DNA of 64,000 nt from Hondaea fermentalgiana (taxonomy: Eukaryota; Sar; Bigyra; Thraustochytrida; Thraustochytriidae): positions 222,904-286,903 of the forward strand of contig NPFB01000027.1 in the NCBI GenBank assembly GCA_014084085.1. Direction: 5' to 3'. The position numbers and the translations under genes were made by a program. Position 1 is the first letter of the stretch, and every line of letters starts with the position of its first letter. The notes beneath the pieces are model-generated. The model ran no database searches. It was given only the letters and a program-made list of their open reading frames with translations, and was not told where the DNA came from. Below are positions 50,192 through 60,795 of the stretch, piece by piece.

Positions 50192-51640
50192 CCCGTGACT
50201 AGTCTATAGTATTGCTATCTCGCGCTCTGCTTTGTCCTGGCTCTCTCAAAAATCTTTCCAGTTTGGTTGTCTCTGGAGTTTGCGATGCACAAGGCGGGGC
50301 AAGCTCAGTTCGGGGCCCAAGGCCGAGAGCGGCCAAGCTGTTTCAATGCATTCCTGCTTTCTCTCTCTCATTTTCTTGGCTGGTCTTTCCATTACAATTG
50401 CACAGTAAAGGTTGTCTTTGGGGATTGCGACGCTTCGCCCATAAGGCTTAGGCCCTGCAAATGCCAAGCTTCGCCTCATTTACAGCTAGGCTCTGAGCAA
50501 GTCCATTCGCTCTCGCATGACTGAGACATCTTCCATAGAGTGACAGTTCCAAGCCGAGCACCGGCAAGTTTCCGACGATGGACGCGTGCACGCTCTTCAC
50601 TTTTGTGCTCTCTCAGCTGTTCCACTCTGCCCAAGTCGCTTCTCTTTTTGCTTTTCTCCCTGCGCAGACGCAAGGACTTCGGTGCGCCACGCAAGCCAGC
50701 CAAAAAAAGCCACCCAAGAAGACCAAGACCAGGCTGACAAAGTCCACCCAGTCTGCATCGTCGTGATATCATGCGCCTTGAAAAGGAGACAAGATGTTCA
50801 GCCTGGCGCCCGGGTAACTGCGCGCCGCCGGCCGCGCGCACGCGGCGGCGGCGTAACGACGGCGGTGGCCGAAGCGGGCTCGCGCTGTCTTCTCGTCCCA
50901 TAATGAGGCAATAGTGAGAGGTGTGGGGGGTGTGTGCGCGCACACCTTGTAACAGTGGCCTTCTGGGGCATGAAACGGCGACGGCGAGAGCGCTCTTGCC
51001 GAGCGCGGCGAGCGAGCGAGCGAGCGAGCGAGCTTCCGGACGCGTGCGCAAAGGGAAGCGAAAGAGTGTCTGTCAGTCGGTCGAGCGGTGCGAGTGCTCC
51101 TCCGTTCGAGGCTCTCCATTGCTTTGCGGCCGGCTTTAAAGTCGCAAGGCGGAAACGAGAGCAGTGACTTTGCTAGGCATCCGAACAAACTAACTTATCG
51201 GACCACGGGCCGCCGGCGCTTCACGAAACCATCGCGCCGCTTCTTTGTTTCTTTCGTCTATCAGGAAAAAGAAAAAACAACTTATCTGCTGAAGAGGCGA
51301 CGCTGCCTGGCCGTCCGAGTCGGTCCGAAGCGAGCGGGGGTGACAGCAGCAAATTCTCAAACTCCGTCACTTGACGCATCTCGTCACGGACGGGCCGTCG
51401 CGCGTGCGAGCGTGCGAGCGTGCGAGTGTGCGAGTGCGCGAGTGTGCGAGTGCGTACGCCTGCGTGCGTACGCCTGCGTGGTTGACGGGGCGGTGGCCGA
51501 CAGCTACGTTGCCACGGGACCCTCCCACGTTCGAGTCCAGCCAAGGCCCGATCAATACGCTTTCACTTTGCGGCGCAGCTCTGCTCTGAGCGAGTCCGTG
51601 GTGATCACGAAATACAGAATCGCTACGTGTAAAGAGCAAG

Positions 51641-54600
51641 ATGGCTGATGAAATCGAAAGCTCCGTCAAAGTGGCCGTGCGATGCCGGCCTCTAAGTGAG
51701 CGCGAAAAGGAGCGCGGGGCCGTGCAATGCGTGGAGATTGAAGAAAACCAGATCACCATTTTCGCGGGCCTTCAGCACCTCGAGGGTAGTGCGACCAACG
51801 GGGAGAACAAGAATAACAGCAATCTTGGCACGCCGACGGGACGCTCGAGTCACATCGGAACCCCCAATGGACGCAGCAGCCTTCTCGGAACGCCCACAGG
51901 GAGTCCTTACGGTACGCCGACGCGTGGCAGCGGCCGCAAACGGGGCAAGCGCGTCTTTAGCTTTGACTTTGCCTATGGCGAAGACAGTGCTCAAGAAAAT
52001 GTCTTTGATGACATTGGTAAAGGTGTTCTCGATAATGCCTTTGCAGGCTACAACGCAAGTGTCTTTGCGTACGGCCAAACCGGGTCCGGAAAGACCCACA
52101 CCATGCTCGGCGCAAGCGACTTTGGCGATGATGCAGGTCTCATTCCTCGCATCTGCTCTTCTCTTGTGGAAAAACTTGGCAATCAAGAGGAGCACGCAGA
52201 CGACACTGCTCTGGCTCGCGCAGCATCAACCAGATACGCCTTGGAGGCATCATACCTTGAGATCTACAATGAAAAGTGCATTGATCTTCTCGCAACCAGC
52301 GACAAAGAGAAACGCAAACAGTCCATTGTCGACGAGCCTAACAACCTGCGAATCCGTGAGCACCCCAAGAAGGGTCCGTACGTCGAGGACCTCACCGTGT
52401 TGCCTGTTCGCCGCATGGAGGACATTAAAGCTATGATGGCGATTGGCGAAAAGGCCCGTACCACCGCTGCAACCAACATGAACAGCAAGTCGAGCCGCAG
52501 TCACGCCATCTTCACGCTCGTCTTTACGCAGACCAACGTGGCCAGCGACTTCTGTAGCGCAACCGACACAAGCTCCAAAATCAATCTCGTCGATCTTGCC
52601 GGGTCCGAGCGCGTCGGTCAGAGTGGAGTCCAAGGTAAACACCTCAAGGAGGCCGCGAACATTAATCGCTCCCTGCACACCCTGGGTCGCGTTATTAACG
52701 CTCTTTCTCGTACAACTAGCAGCGTCAACAGTGGGTCCTCGCGTTTCCTCGGAACGCCCGGCGCCGGATCCGGCACGCAGAGCAACCCTGGGACGCCAAA
52801 TGCCCAGGGAGGCTCCCCCGCCGTTCCGGGGTGTCGCGAGGTCATCCCGTATCGTGACTCCACCCTCACCTGGCTGCTCAAGCCGTCTCTGGGCGGCAAC
52901 TCGCGCACGACCATGCTCGCCACCATCAGTCCTGCGAACTTTAATCACGATGAGAGCGTAACAACCCTGCGCTATGCACAGGAGTGCTCCCGTGTCGTCA
53001 ATCGCGCCATTATCAATCGTGACTCCAACAACGAGGTCATTGCCGAACTTCGCATGGAAATTGATCTCCTACGGCAACGTCTCGCCAAGCAGACCGAAAC
53101 CAGCGCGGCAATGGCCAACTTAAACGAGGAGCTCCAGCAGCACAAGCGCGCCGTGGAAATTGAAAATATCGAGTCCAAAAAGCTCATCGAGAAAGTCGGT
53201 CAGCGCTATTTGACCGAGCTCAAGGACAAGGAGGCAAAGTGGGACACGGACCGAAAGAACTTCGAGATTGAATGCCGCGAGAAATCAGAACGGATCGACG
53301 CGCTCTCAGAACAACTTCGCGTCGTAGAGGCCGACCTCGATACCACTCGCGCCCTCAAGGCCGACCTTGAAACCGCCAAGGCCGACTTGGAGACCGCTGT
53401 GCGTGGCCATGTCGAGACCGCCGTCAAGCACACAGAGGCCATCAAGTGGAACGAGAAACAGCTCGAAGCGCGCGCCGAGACAATCGCAGCTCGTGATAAA
53501 GATCTCGAGGCGGTTCGCACCGAACTCGAAACTGCGCGACGGGAGGCCGCTCACGAAAAGGCCGCGCTCGAGGCCGACGTCAAGGCCGGAATCGAGGCGC
53601 AAGAAAATCTCAAGACCGACATTGATCTCTTGCGTGACGCCGCTGCAAAGGAAAAGTCCAGACTTTCCAAGAGCCTCGAGGAAACGAGCACGGCGAAGGC
53701 CCAACTCGAGCAGGATCTCGTGCAGACGCGCACAGAGGCCGCGGAGCGTTCACGGGAAGTCAACACGCTTAACGAATCTCTTCAAGCTTCGCAAGAACGT
53801 ATCGATGCGCTAGAGAAGGAGCGCGATGACCTGCAAGCAGCCCTCGAAACGGAGACGGCCTCCCTGCAAAAGACGGAGCGCCAGCTTGCCGACCTTACCG
53901 AAAAGTTCAACCAGATGCAAGCTGACACGCACGCCAAAGTCCAGGCCTTGAGCGCGCAGATTCAGACTCTCGAAAGCGATCTTGGTGAAGCCAACGAGGC
54001 TCGATCCAAGCTCAATGATGATTTGCAGCAGGAAAAGCACTTGCATGACATGGCCAAGACCTCAATTCAAGAAGAGCAGGCCGCCAAGGCTGCCGTCATC
54101 CAGGAGCTCGAGGAACTTCAACAAAGTACAGAAGAAAAGATCGCCTCGCTCGATGCTGGTATGGCCGCTCTCTCGGAGAAAAAGGCCGCGCTCGAGGCAG
54201 ACCTCGCGACAACCACCGAAAAGACGCTTGCGACGGAGTCCGAGATGTCCAAGCTCACAACAGACCTTGATCAGGTAAATGCGGAGCTTGCACAGGTTCG
54301 TGAACAGTCTGCTCAAGAGCGTAGCGCCTTGCAAAGTGAACTCGATCAGACCACAGCGCAGCGAGATGCAAACGCCGACGAGGCAGCGAATCTTAAAGAC
54401 GCGCTTCTGCAAGAGACCGCTCAGCTCAACGAGGCACGCGAGAGCTGCGCGGCGCGTGTGAAAGAGATCGAGCATCTCGAAAGCGCCATTGCTGAAAAGA
54501 AGAGTGCCATTGCTTGTCTGGAGACCAGCGGTCAGGCGCTTGAGGAGAAAATTGCGGGGCTCGAGGCCGACCTCGCTGCCGAGTCCGAGGCACTCGAGAC

Positions 54601-57600
54601 AGCAAACGGGACCATCACTGCGCGAGACGCCTCGATCAGCGAACTGACGCAAGCTCTTGGCGACTGCAAACAAGATCTCGCTCAGATCGAGGCAGCAAGG
54701 GTGGATTTGCAGTCTGAGAAGGCAAATCTGGAAAGTACGGTTGAAACCGCTCGTGCAGACCTTGTTGCCGCGCGTGAGGATATTGAAACCAAAGAAAAGG
54801 AGATTGCTGACCTGCAGGAGCAAAAGTCGACTCTCGAGACTGAGCGTAATGCTCTCAAGGAGACGATCGCGACCCTTGAGGCGAATCTTGAAAGTCTCGA
54901 GCAAGTGCGCGAAGGTCTCGCTGCAGAGCTTGCCCAAGTTTCCGGCAAATTGGAAGCTTCCGAAGCCGAGGTGGAGGAGCTTCGCATTACCACGGAGAAA
55001 CTGACCTCAGATCTCGAAGCAAAAACCAAAGAGAGTGAGGCGGTTTCAGCGGAGCTTGCCGCCCTCGAAGCGTCAAGCGCGGAGCGCATTGAAGCTCTCA
55101 AAGCAGAATCATCGGCCAAGTCGGAGCAAATCGCTGAGCTTGAGACAGCCAAGTCGGAGCTTGAGTCTGCGCGTAATGCGCTCCAGTGCACTGTCGATGA
55201 GCAAGTTGCTCAGCTAGCCACTAACCTGGAGACCATTCAGTCGCACGAGAGCACCATCGCTGCCCTTGAGACGAGCAAGGCGGATCTCGAAGCTGAGTCA
55301 AGCGACAAGCAAAACACCATCTCGCTGCGAGACGCAACCATTTGCGAGCTCGAGCAGACCCTTGCAAGTACCAAGGAGAGCCTTGAAGGAGATCTTGCCA
55401 AGGCGCGCGAAGAAGCTGTGGCCAAGGAAGAAGCACTTATGGAAGATAAGACAGCGCTAGCGGCGGAGATCGTGGCCTGCAAGGACGAAATTGAGGCACT
55501 TGAGAAGGCCAAGGCCGAGGAAACCTGCAAGCTTTTCGATCTTTCGACCAAGTACGAAGAGCTCTCTGCGCAGCACGAGAAGCTTGACTCCGAGCTTCTC
55601 GAGCTTCGTCAGGCTCATGAGCAGTCTCTCGAGGAGAACAAGGATCTTACCGGACGCATCGAATGCCTTGAGGCCGCAAAAGCTCAAGTCGAGGAGGCCA
55701 AGGAAAATTTGGAAAACGAAAAGATCGCCTTGGAGGCCACAAGGAAGGACCTTGAGGACCGTGTCGCAAGTCTTGAAGAGACTCGTGAGAGTCTCGAGGC
55801 TGCAAACCAGGGCCTGGAAAAGTCCAAGTCTGAAGTCGAGGAGGCCAAAGCCAGTCTTGAAAATGACAAAGCGACGCTCGAGGCAACCCAGAAAGAGCTC
55901 GAGAGCCGCGTGGCGAGTCTGACGGAGGCTCGCGATGGTCTTGAGACGGCCAATGAAGAACTTGAGCTTGCCAAAGCTGATGTTGAAGAGGCCAAAATCA
56001 TCCTCGAAGACGACAAGTCCAGACTTGAAGCCGCGAAAAGGGAACTCGAAGACCGCGTCGCGAGCCTTGAGGAGAAGCGCGATAGCCTGGAGGCCGCCAA
56101 CAATGAACTCAAGCAAGCAAAGACCGAGGTCGAAGAGGCGAAGGCCAGCCTCGAGAGTGACAAGTCGAATCTCGAGGCAAACAAGACGAAGCTCGAGGAC
56201 CGCGTTGCGCACCTTGAAGACGTCCGCGATGGTCTCGAGACCGCCAACAAGGAGCTCGAGCAGGCCAAAACCGAGGTTGAGGAAGCGAAAGCCAATCTCG
56301 AGAGCGAGAAGGCTAATCTTGAATCCAACAAGAAGGAGCTCGAAGAACGCGTCGCCAATCTTGAAGAGACACGAAACGGGCTCGAAATGGCGAATGAAGA
56401 GCTCATGCAGACCAAGGCCAGCGTCGAGGAGGCCAAGGCAAATCTCGAGCGCGACAAGTCGGACCTCCAGTCAACCAAGAAAAAATTGGAAGATCGTGTG
56501 GCGAGCCTGGAGCAAACGCGTGAAAGCCTAGAAATGGCAAATGAAGAACTCGAGCAGGCCAAGGTGGCGGCTTGCGAGGCCCGCGCGGGTGTCGAGAGCG
56601 AAATGGCTCAACTGCAGGAAAATGTCGCTGCGGAGCGGGATGCCATGGCGGCGCGTGCCAACGAGCTCGGCGAGGCCGAGACCGCCGCCCAAGAGCTATC
56701 GAGGACCTCCCAAGAGCGTATTGCCGAAGCAGAGTCACGTGAAGCCAAGGCGCAAGCTCTCAAGTCCGAAGCCGACGACATCAAGCAGCGCTGCGACGAA
56801 GAGACGGAACGTCAACGTGCCAAAGAAGAAGAATTGGAGGGTCTCGCTTCCAAGACTCGTTCCCGCGAAGAAGCGATGGCGGCGCGAATTGAGCACAACC
56901 AGCGAAAGGCCAAGCAGCATGCCATTGAGGAAATGCTTTTTCGCAAGAGCACCAAGGACAAGATCGTCAAGATGACTGACGACCATGCCGCCGAGGTTGA
57001 CCGCATGCAGCGTGAACACGATGCGACCATGGAGCAGACGAGGGCAGATCACGCCTTGGCGATGGATCGTGCCAGCGGGGAACATGCAGATTCGATCGAG
57101 ACACTTTCTACTGAGCATGCTGCTCGTGTCGAAGAACTTGAGAGCGCACATGCAACCGCGCTTGAGAACAAGCAGCTGGAACACGACACTCTTTTGGCTC
57201 AGGTGCGAGAGGAGAGCGCGGCTTCTCTCGCAGCGGCAGAGGCGAAGCACGCCAATGCAATGAGCAGGCTCGAAGACGAACACAGGGAATCAATGGGACA
57301 AGCCGCGGCGGAGCACCTCAAGGAGGTGGAGGGTTTACGTCGGGCACATGCCGACGCGCTCGAGGCCCAGCGTATGGAATTTGCTATCCAAAAGCAGAAT
57401 TTGCTGGAGGCCAAACTCGATCTTCGGCGCATGCTTGTCGAGGAGAAGGAGCTGCGGCAACGCGAGGCCGAGCGCTACGCCTCCCTTTTCCATAGCGAGG
57501 AGCAGGAAATCGAGCGACAGATCGCGCAGGCTCAAGCGCAGGTTAAGCGTCTCCATACGAGGCTTGACAGCGCACGTGCCGAGCGCGAGTTGAGCCAAGA

Positions 57601-58909
57601 TAATTTGCGTCAAGCTGAGGAGACCTTGCAAGAGCGCGAGCACCGCCTGCGTTGCGAAGAGCTCGCGGCCTTCAAGGAATGGCTCACGACGCAGGGCGTG
57701 ACGTTGCTCAAGTTTTCTGACACGGATGAAAAGCCTCAGTCGCGTTCATTTTTGCTTACAGAGTCTGCTGACGGCAACCAAGCCGGTGTTTTTAACTATG
57801 AGCTCGTCATTTTTGCGTCGGCTGGCACGAGCATGAAGGAGAAGCGCAGCGAGGCTTCTCCCGTGCAAAGCATTCTCGTGGGATGCCTCACGGACGGCTT
57901 CCGGAGCTCGTGCTTTGCGGTTGATGCTGATTGCTGCTTCTCCATTGCGACTGCAACACACGCCTACGATCTCCAGTGCTCAGATCGTGCGCAACGCGAC
58001 AAATTGGTGCGAGGCTTTCAAATGATGCTTGCCAATACGGATGGCGCTAGTGGAAGCTTTGACGTTGTCGAAGCACTGCCTCCCCCGGCGGAGTTGGCGG
58101 CCGACGAGATCCCTACTGACTGCGAATCCTGTGCAGACGAGCAAACTCCCATAAAGAAGCGCAACGAACAGGACGTGAGCAAGGAAGACGACAATGATTT
58201 TCCCCTGGGCGATGTCAAACCCTCTGCACAGGATGAAGCCGAAGAAGAAAAGGGCGACACGCAAGAGGAAAAAGAAGAGAGTGGTGAAGAGTGCGATCGT
58301 GGAACTGCGGTTTTGCCCTTGGCTGCTGAGGAGACGACGCTCACAGGCGAGAAAGACGTCACCGCACAGGAGGATGCCGGCGTAGAGGCGTCAGAGTTGA
58401 AGGAGGAGACACAATCTCCGGAGCTCTCCGAGCGCCACCTCGGCAATGAGGAGGAAAGCAAGCTCGATGACGATGAGGCAGACACAGAGAAATGTGCAGA
58501 TGCGACAGAAATGGAAAAGGCTGAAATTACCTGCAAAATCGAGCACCCCGCAGACGACGAGGTCGGGGCTGGCCCCGAGGACAATGCGCGTCCACCCGTG
58601 CCTCCCAAGCGCTCAGCCCCTGTGGAGGAGACAAAGTCGGGCGAGAACGAATGCGTGAATGGACCGGCCCCGCCGCGTCCCGCTCGTCTTGGCAGCAAGA
58701 TTGTCTCCGCATCTTCAACCTCTTCGTCCGGAAGCCTGGTATCAAGCTCAAAGAAGAAGAAGCGCTCTGGAAAGCATAAGCGCAAGCCTTCTGCGACGAG
58801 CACGGGCTCGGCAAACAGTAATGCGTCCTCCAACACGGGGTCGGCTCCTGTGCAACCCGCGAGCTCATCCTTGGCGTCGATGCTCTTCTCGCCTTTTATG
58901 AAAAAGTAA
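51641..58909 (+). CDS. Giant kinesin-3-like motor with long coiled coil and C-terminal PH-like domain
   Basis: 2422 residues without introns. The N-terminal motor (about 8-470) has the P-loop GQTGSGKT at 145-152, switch I NMNSKSSRSH and switch II DLAGSE. Kinesin-3-type blocks are EHPKKGPYVEDLTVLPV, LKEAANINRSLHTLGRVINAL and PYRDSTLTWLLKPSLGGNSRTTM. Two Gly/Ser/Thr/Pro-rich inserts occur: one at about 45-105 before KRVFSFDFAYG, one at about 360-400 in the loop before REVIPYRDS. There is no FHA domain after the motor, unlike KIF1/KIF13. About 1400 residues of coiled coil follow, including six 49-residue repeats. Near 2020-2135, SFLLTESADG...CFAVDADCCFSIATATHAYDLQCSD has PH-domain character. The tail is acidic, then holds RPPVPPKR and PAPPRPAR, good SH3-ligand motifs, and a basic Ser-rich end. 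Likely plus-end transport of membranes or flagellar cargo; cargo is inferred. Confidence 0.88.
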   Translation: MADEIESSVKVAVRCRPLSEREKERGAVQCVEIEENQITIFAGLQHLEGSATNGENKNNSNLGTPTGRSSHIGTPNGRSSLLGTPTGSPYGTPTRGSGRKRGKRVFSFDFAYGEDSAQENVFDDIGKGVLDNAFAGYNASVFAYGQTGSGKTHTMLGASDFGDDAGLIPRICSSLVEKLGNQEEHADDTALARAASTRYALEASYLEIYNEKCIDLLATSDKEKRKQSIVDEPNNLRIREHPKKGPYVEDLTVLPVRRMEDIKAMMAIGEKARTTAATNMNSKSSRSHAIFTLVFTQTNVASDFCSATDTSSKINLVDLAGSERVGQSGVQGKHLKEAANINRSLHTLGRVINALSRTTSSVNSGSSRFLGTPGAGSGTQSNPGTPNAQGGSPAVPGCREVIPYRDSTLTWLLKPSLGGNSRTTMLATISPANFNHDESVTTLRYAQECSRVVNRAIINRDSNNEVIAELRMEIDLLRQRLAKQTETSAAMANLNEELQQHKRAVEIENIESKKLIEKVGQRYLTELKDKEAKWDTDRKNFEIECREKSERIDALSEQLRVVEADLDTTRALKADLETAKADLETAVRGHVETAVKHTEAIKWNEKQLEARAETIAARDKDLEAVRTELETARREAAHEKAALEADVKAGIEAQENLKTDIDLLRDAAAKEKSRLSKSLEETSTAKAQLEQDLVQTRTEAAERSREVNTLNESLQASQERIDALEKERDDLQAALETETASLQKTERQLADLTEKFNQMQADTHAKVQALSAQIQTLESDLGEANEARSKLNDDLQQEKHLHDMAKTSIQEEQAAKAAVIQELEELQQSTEEKIASLDAGMAALSEKKAALEADLATTTEKTLATESEMSKLTTDLDQVNAELAQVREQSAQERSALQSELDQTTAQRDANADEAANLKDALLQETAQLNEARESCAARVKEIEHLESAIAEKKSAIACLETSGQALEEKIAGLEADLAAESEALETANGTITARDASISELTQALGDCKQDLAQIEAARVDLQSEKANLESTVETARADLVAAREDIETKEKEIADLQEQKSTLETERNALKETIATLEANLESLEQVREGLAAELAQVSGKLEASEAEVEELRITTEKLTSDLEAKTKESEAVSAELAALEASSAERIEALKAESSAKSEQIAELETAKSELESARNALQCTVDEQVAQLATNLETIQSHESTIAALETSKADLEAESSDKQNTISLRDATICELEQTLASTKESLEGDLAKAREEAVAKEEALMEDKTALAAEIVACKDEIEALEKAKAEETCKLFDLSTKYEELSAQHEKLDSELLELRQAHEQSLEENKDLTGRIECLEAAKAQVEEAKENLENEKIALEATRKDLEDRVASLEETRESLEAANQGLEKSKSEVEEAKASLENDKATLEATQKELESRVASLTEARDGLETANEELELAKADVEEAKIILEDDKSRLEAAKRELEDRVASLEEKRDSLEAANNELKQAKTEVEEAKASLESDKSNLEANKTKLEDRVAHLEDVRDGLETANKELEQAKTEVEEAKANLESEKANLESNKKELEERVANLEETRNGLEMANEELMQTKASVEEAKANLERDKSDLQSTKKKLEDRVASLEQTRESLEMANEELEQAKVAACEARAGVESEMAQLQENVAAERDAMAARANELGEAETAAQELSRTSQERIAEAESREAKAQALKSEADDIKQRCDEETERQRAKEEELEGLASKTRSREEAMAARIEHNQRKAKQHAIEEMLFRKSTKDKIVKMTDDHAAEVDRMQREHDATMEQTRADHALAMDRASGEHADSIETLSTEHAARVEELESAHATALENKQLEHDTLLAQVREESAASLAAAEAKHANAMSRLEDEHRESMGQAAAEHLKEVEGLRRAHADALEAQRMEFAIQKQNLLEAKLDLRRMLVEEKELRQREAERYASLFHSEEQEIERQIAQAQAQVKRLHTRLDSARAERELSQDNLRQAEETLQEREHRLRCEELAAFKEWLTTQGVTLLKFSDTDEKPQSRSFLLTESADGNQAGVFNYELVIFASAGTSMKEKRSEASPVQSILVGCLTDGFRSSCFAVDADCCFSIATATHAYDLQCSDRAQRDKLVRGFQMMLANTDGASGSFDVVEALPPPAELAADEIPTDCESCADEQTPIKKRNEQDVSKEDDNDFPLGDVKPSAQDEAEEEKGDTQEEKEESGEECDRGTAVLPLAAEETTLTGEKDVTAQEDAGVEASELKEETQSPELSERHLGNEEESKLDDDEADTEKCADATEMEKAEITCKIEHPADDEVGAGPEDNARPPVPPKRSAPVEETKSGENECVNGPAPPRPARLGSKIVSASSTSSSGSLVSSSKKKKRSGKHKRKPSATSTGSANSNASSNTGSAPVQPASSSLASMLFSPFMKK
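55751..56632 (+). repeat. Six tandem 147-base (49-residue) coiled-coil repeats in the kinesin
   Basis: Units start at 55751, 55898, 56045, 56192, 56339 and 56486, all exactly 147 bases. Each begins Leu-Glu-x-Arg-Val-Ala-x-Leu and contains (A/T/M)AN.(E/G)L and VEEAK; the sixth diverges in its second half. 49 residues equal seven heptads, so the coil register is conserved through the array. Confidence 0.95.
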
Positions 58910-58917
58910 ATGAATAT

Positions 58918-60751
58918 TCACGCAACCTTTGACGATGCTGTCGATGGGCTTGGGGAGGTTTTCCCCGCTGAACCGCCAGCTGGTCCGTTCGCACCGGCTG
59001 CTCCGCCTTTTTTCTTTTGTGCGCCACGTCGTCGATTCCGTGACGAGGAAGACTTGGAGCTTCCGTTTGTCGAAGCACCATCAGCGTTCGCTCCAGCACC
59101 AGCAGAGCCAGCCTTCGCCGCCCCTGGGGCCATTGGTGCTTTGGGAGGTTGCTTGGCTTGCTGTTTGCCTTGCTGTTTGCCTTGCTGTTTCTGCGTCGAC
59201 TGCTTTTGCAAAGATGCTGCCGTTGGTTTCGCCATTAGTTTCGCCGTCGTTGTTGTTGGTTTTGTTGTTGTTGTTGTTGGCGGTGTTGTTGTTGTTGTTG
59301 TTGCTGTTGTCGATGACGAAGACTTGGCTTTGGCCTTGGCTTTGGCCTTCTTCAGCTGGGACTTGGACATCTTTGGAGCCGCCTGTTCACCCGACGAAGG
59401 CTGAGGGGGTGTTTGGATCTTGGTGATCTTTACGTGTTTCGAGGTCGGTTTGACCTTTGTCTTTTTCGACAACTTCTTCGCCTTTCCGAGCTTTTGCTGC
59501 TCTCGCTCTTCCCGCTTCTTCTTTTTCTTTGCTTGTTCGTTGAGCAAAAATCGAAGCAGGGCAGACTCTTCCTCTTTGGGCGCATCCGCGGCATCGTCCG
59601 GCACTGTGCCCGAAGTAACAGGCTCTGTAAACTTTGTCGCGGTGGCCCCGGTTCCGGAAGAAGACGGTGCCGCTGAAGCAGGAGGTGCGGCAGGCGCGTG
59701 GAGAGGCTTTCCTCCAAGTTCGAGAAATGCCTTGAATTCAGGATCTTCAGCGAGTGTCCCGCTTACGGGCGTTGGTGGTTTTCGCTTGCCGGCGAGACGA
59801 CGACGGTTGATTGCCAAATTGCAAATGCAGGGAACCAGAGGAAACTCCTCCTTGTCACGACCTACTGCAGTACTGGTGCCAGCGCTTGCCATGGCATCCT
59901 GGAAGAGGTCAACCAAATCTTCACTGTTCTGAGTTCTCTCTGCATCTACATTAGCATCTGCGTCTGCATCTGCATTGACATCTGCACCTGCCCCCGCACC
60001 TGTACCTGCACCTGTGTCTGCATTTTTCTTTGCGCCTATGTCCTCTGCCGTGGGATCGTCCTTGTTTCCGCTTTCTTGACTCAATGCGCCAGAAGACTTG
60101 GCGAGCGGCTTTGCACTGAAACAGGCGCCGTCCAGATCAATGCAAAAGGAAGCCGCTGCAGCTTCGTCTTCAAAGCCCAGAAACGCGGCAGCATGGCGCG
60201 CGTCTGAAACTTTGCCCGGGATGAAGCCCACAAGCTCGTACTTTGAACGTGCTGCAGACTCTTTGAGATTACCAATACGATCATCAAGCTGCTCGATGAA
60301 TTGCTCAGCAATCTGGAAACAGGGCGGGAGCCTGCGCACAGCTACCTTTGGTCGAATAAAGATTCCTGACACACCGCCTTGGCGCCTCGAATTTTTGGCG
60401 CCAATTCCCTTGGCCGCTTTTTCGCTTTTTGACTTGTTGTTTCGTGCGCGCCGCTTCTTACTGCTTAGTTTGGTGCGGCTTTTAGCGCTCCGTGTCGATG
60501 CGTTCGCGTTAGGCTGCTTTGACGTGGGCTTTTGAGCTCCACGGCGTCGCTTGCTCTGTCCTTTGGGCGCTGCCTGAAGAGGATTTTCTGTGGACTTTTG
60601 CTGCGTCTTCTTGGTATCCTTTTTCTTGTTATTCGTCGACGTTGTCGCCGCGGCTGAGGTCGCCGAGGCCTTCACAGATGCCTTGGCAGAGGAGGGTTTC
60701 CTCTTGCGCCTCTTCTTGCTGCTAGCGCCGCTGTTGGCGCCTCCATTGTTT

Positions 60752-60795
<44 letters not shown>

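Larger units (their letters stand above)
49960..51640. other. 1.7 kb intergenic region with simple repeats
   Basis: No supported gene. It contains a candidate poly(A) signal at 50125-50130, a CT dinucleotide run at about 50152-50188, GCGA repeats at about 51006-51032, and alternating GTGCGAGCGTGCGAG-type sequence at 51403-51480 in the kinesin 5' leader, which could adopt Z-form DNA. Confidence 0.55.

Noticed and set aside
53206..57643. Many 70-290-codon open frames antisense to or shifted from the kinesin
   Set aside because: Shadow frames of a long Glu/Ala/Lys-rich coiled coil with strong codon bias.
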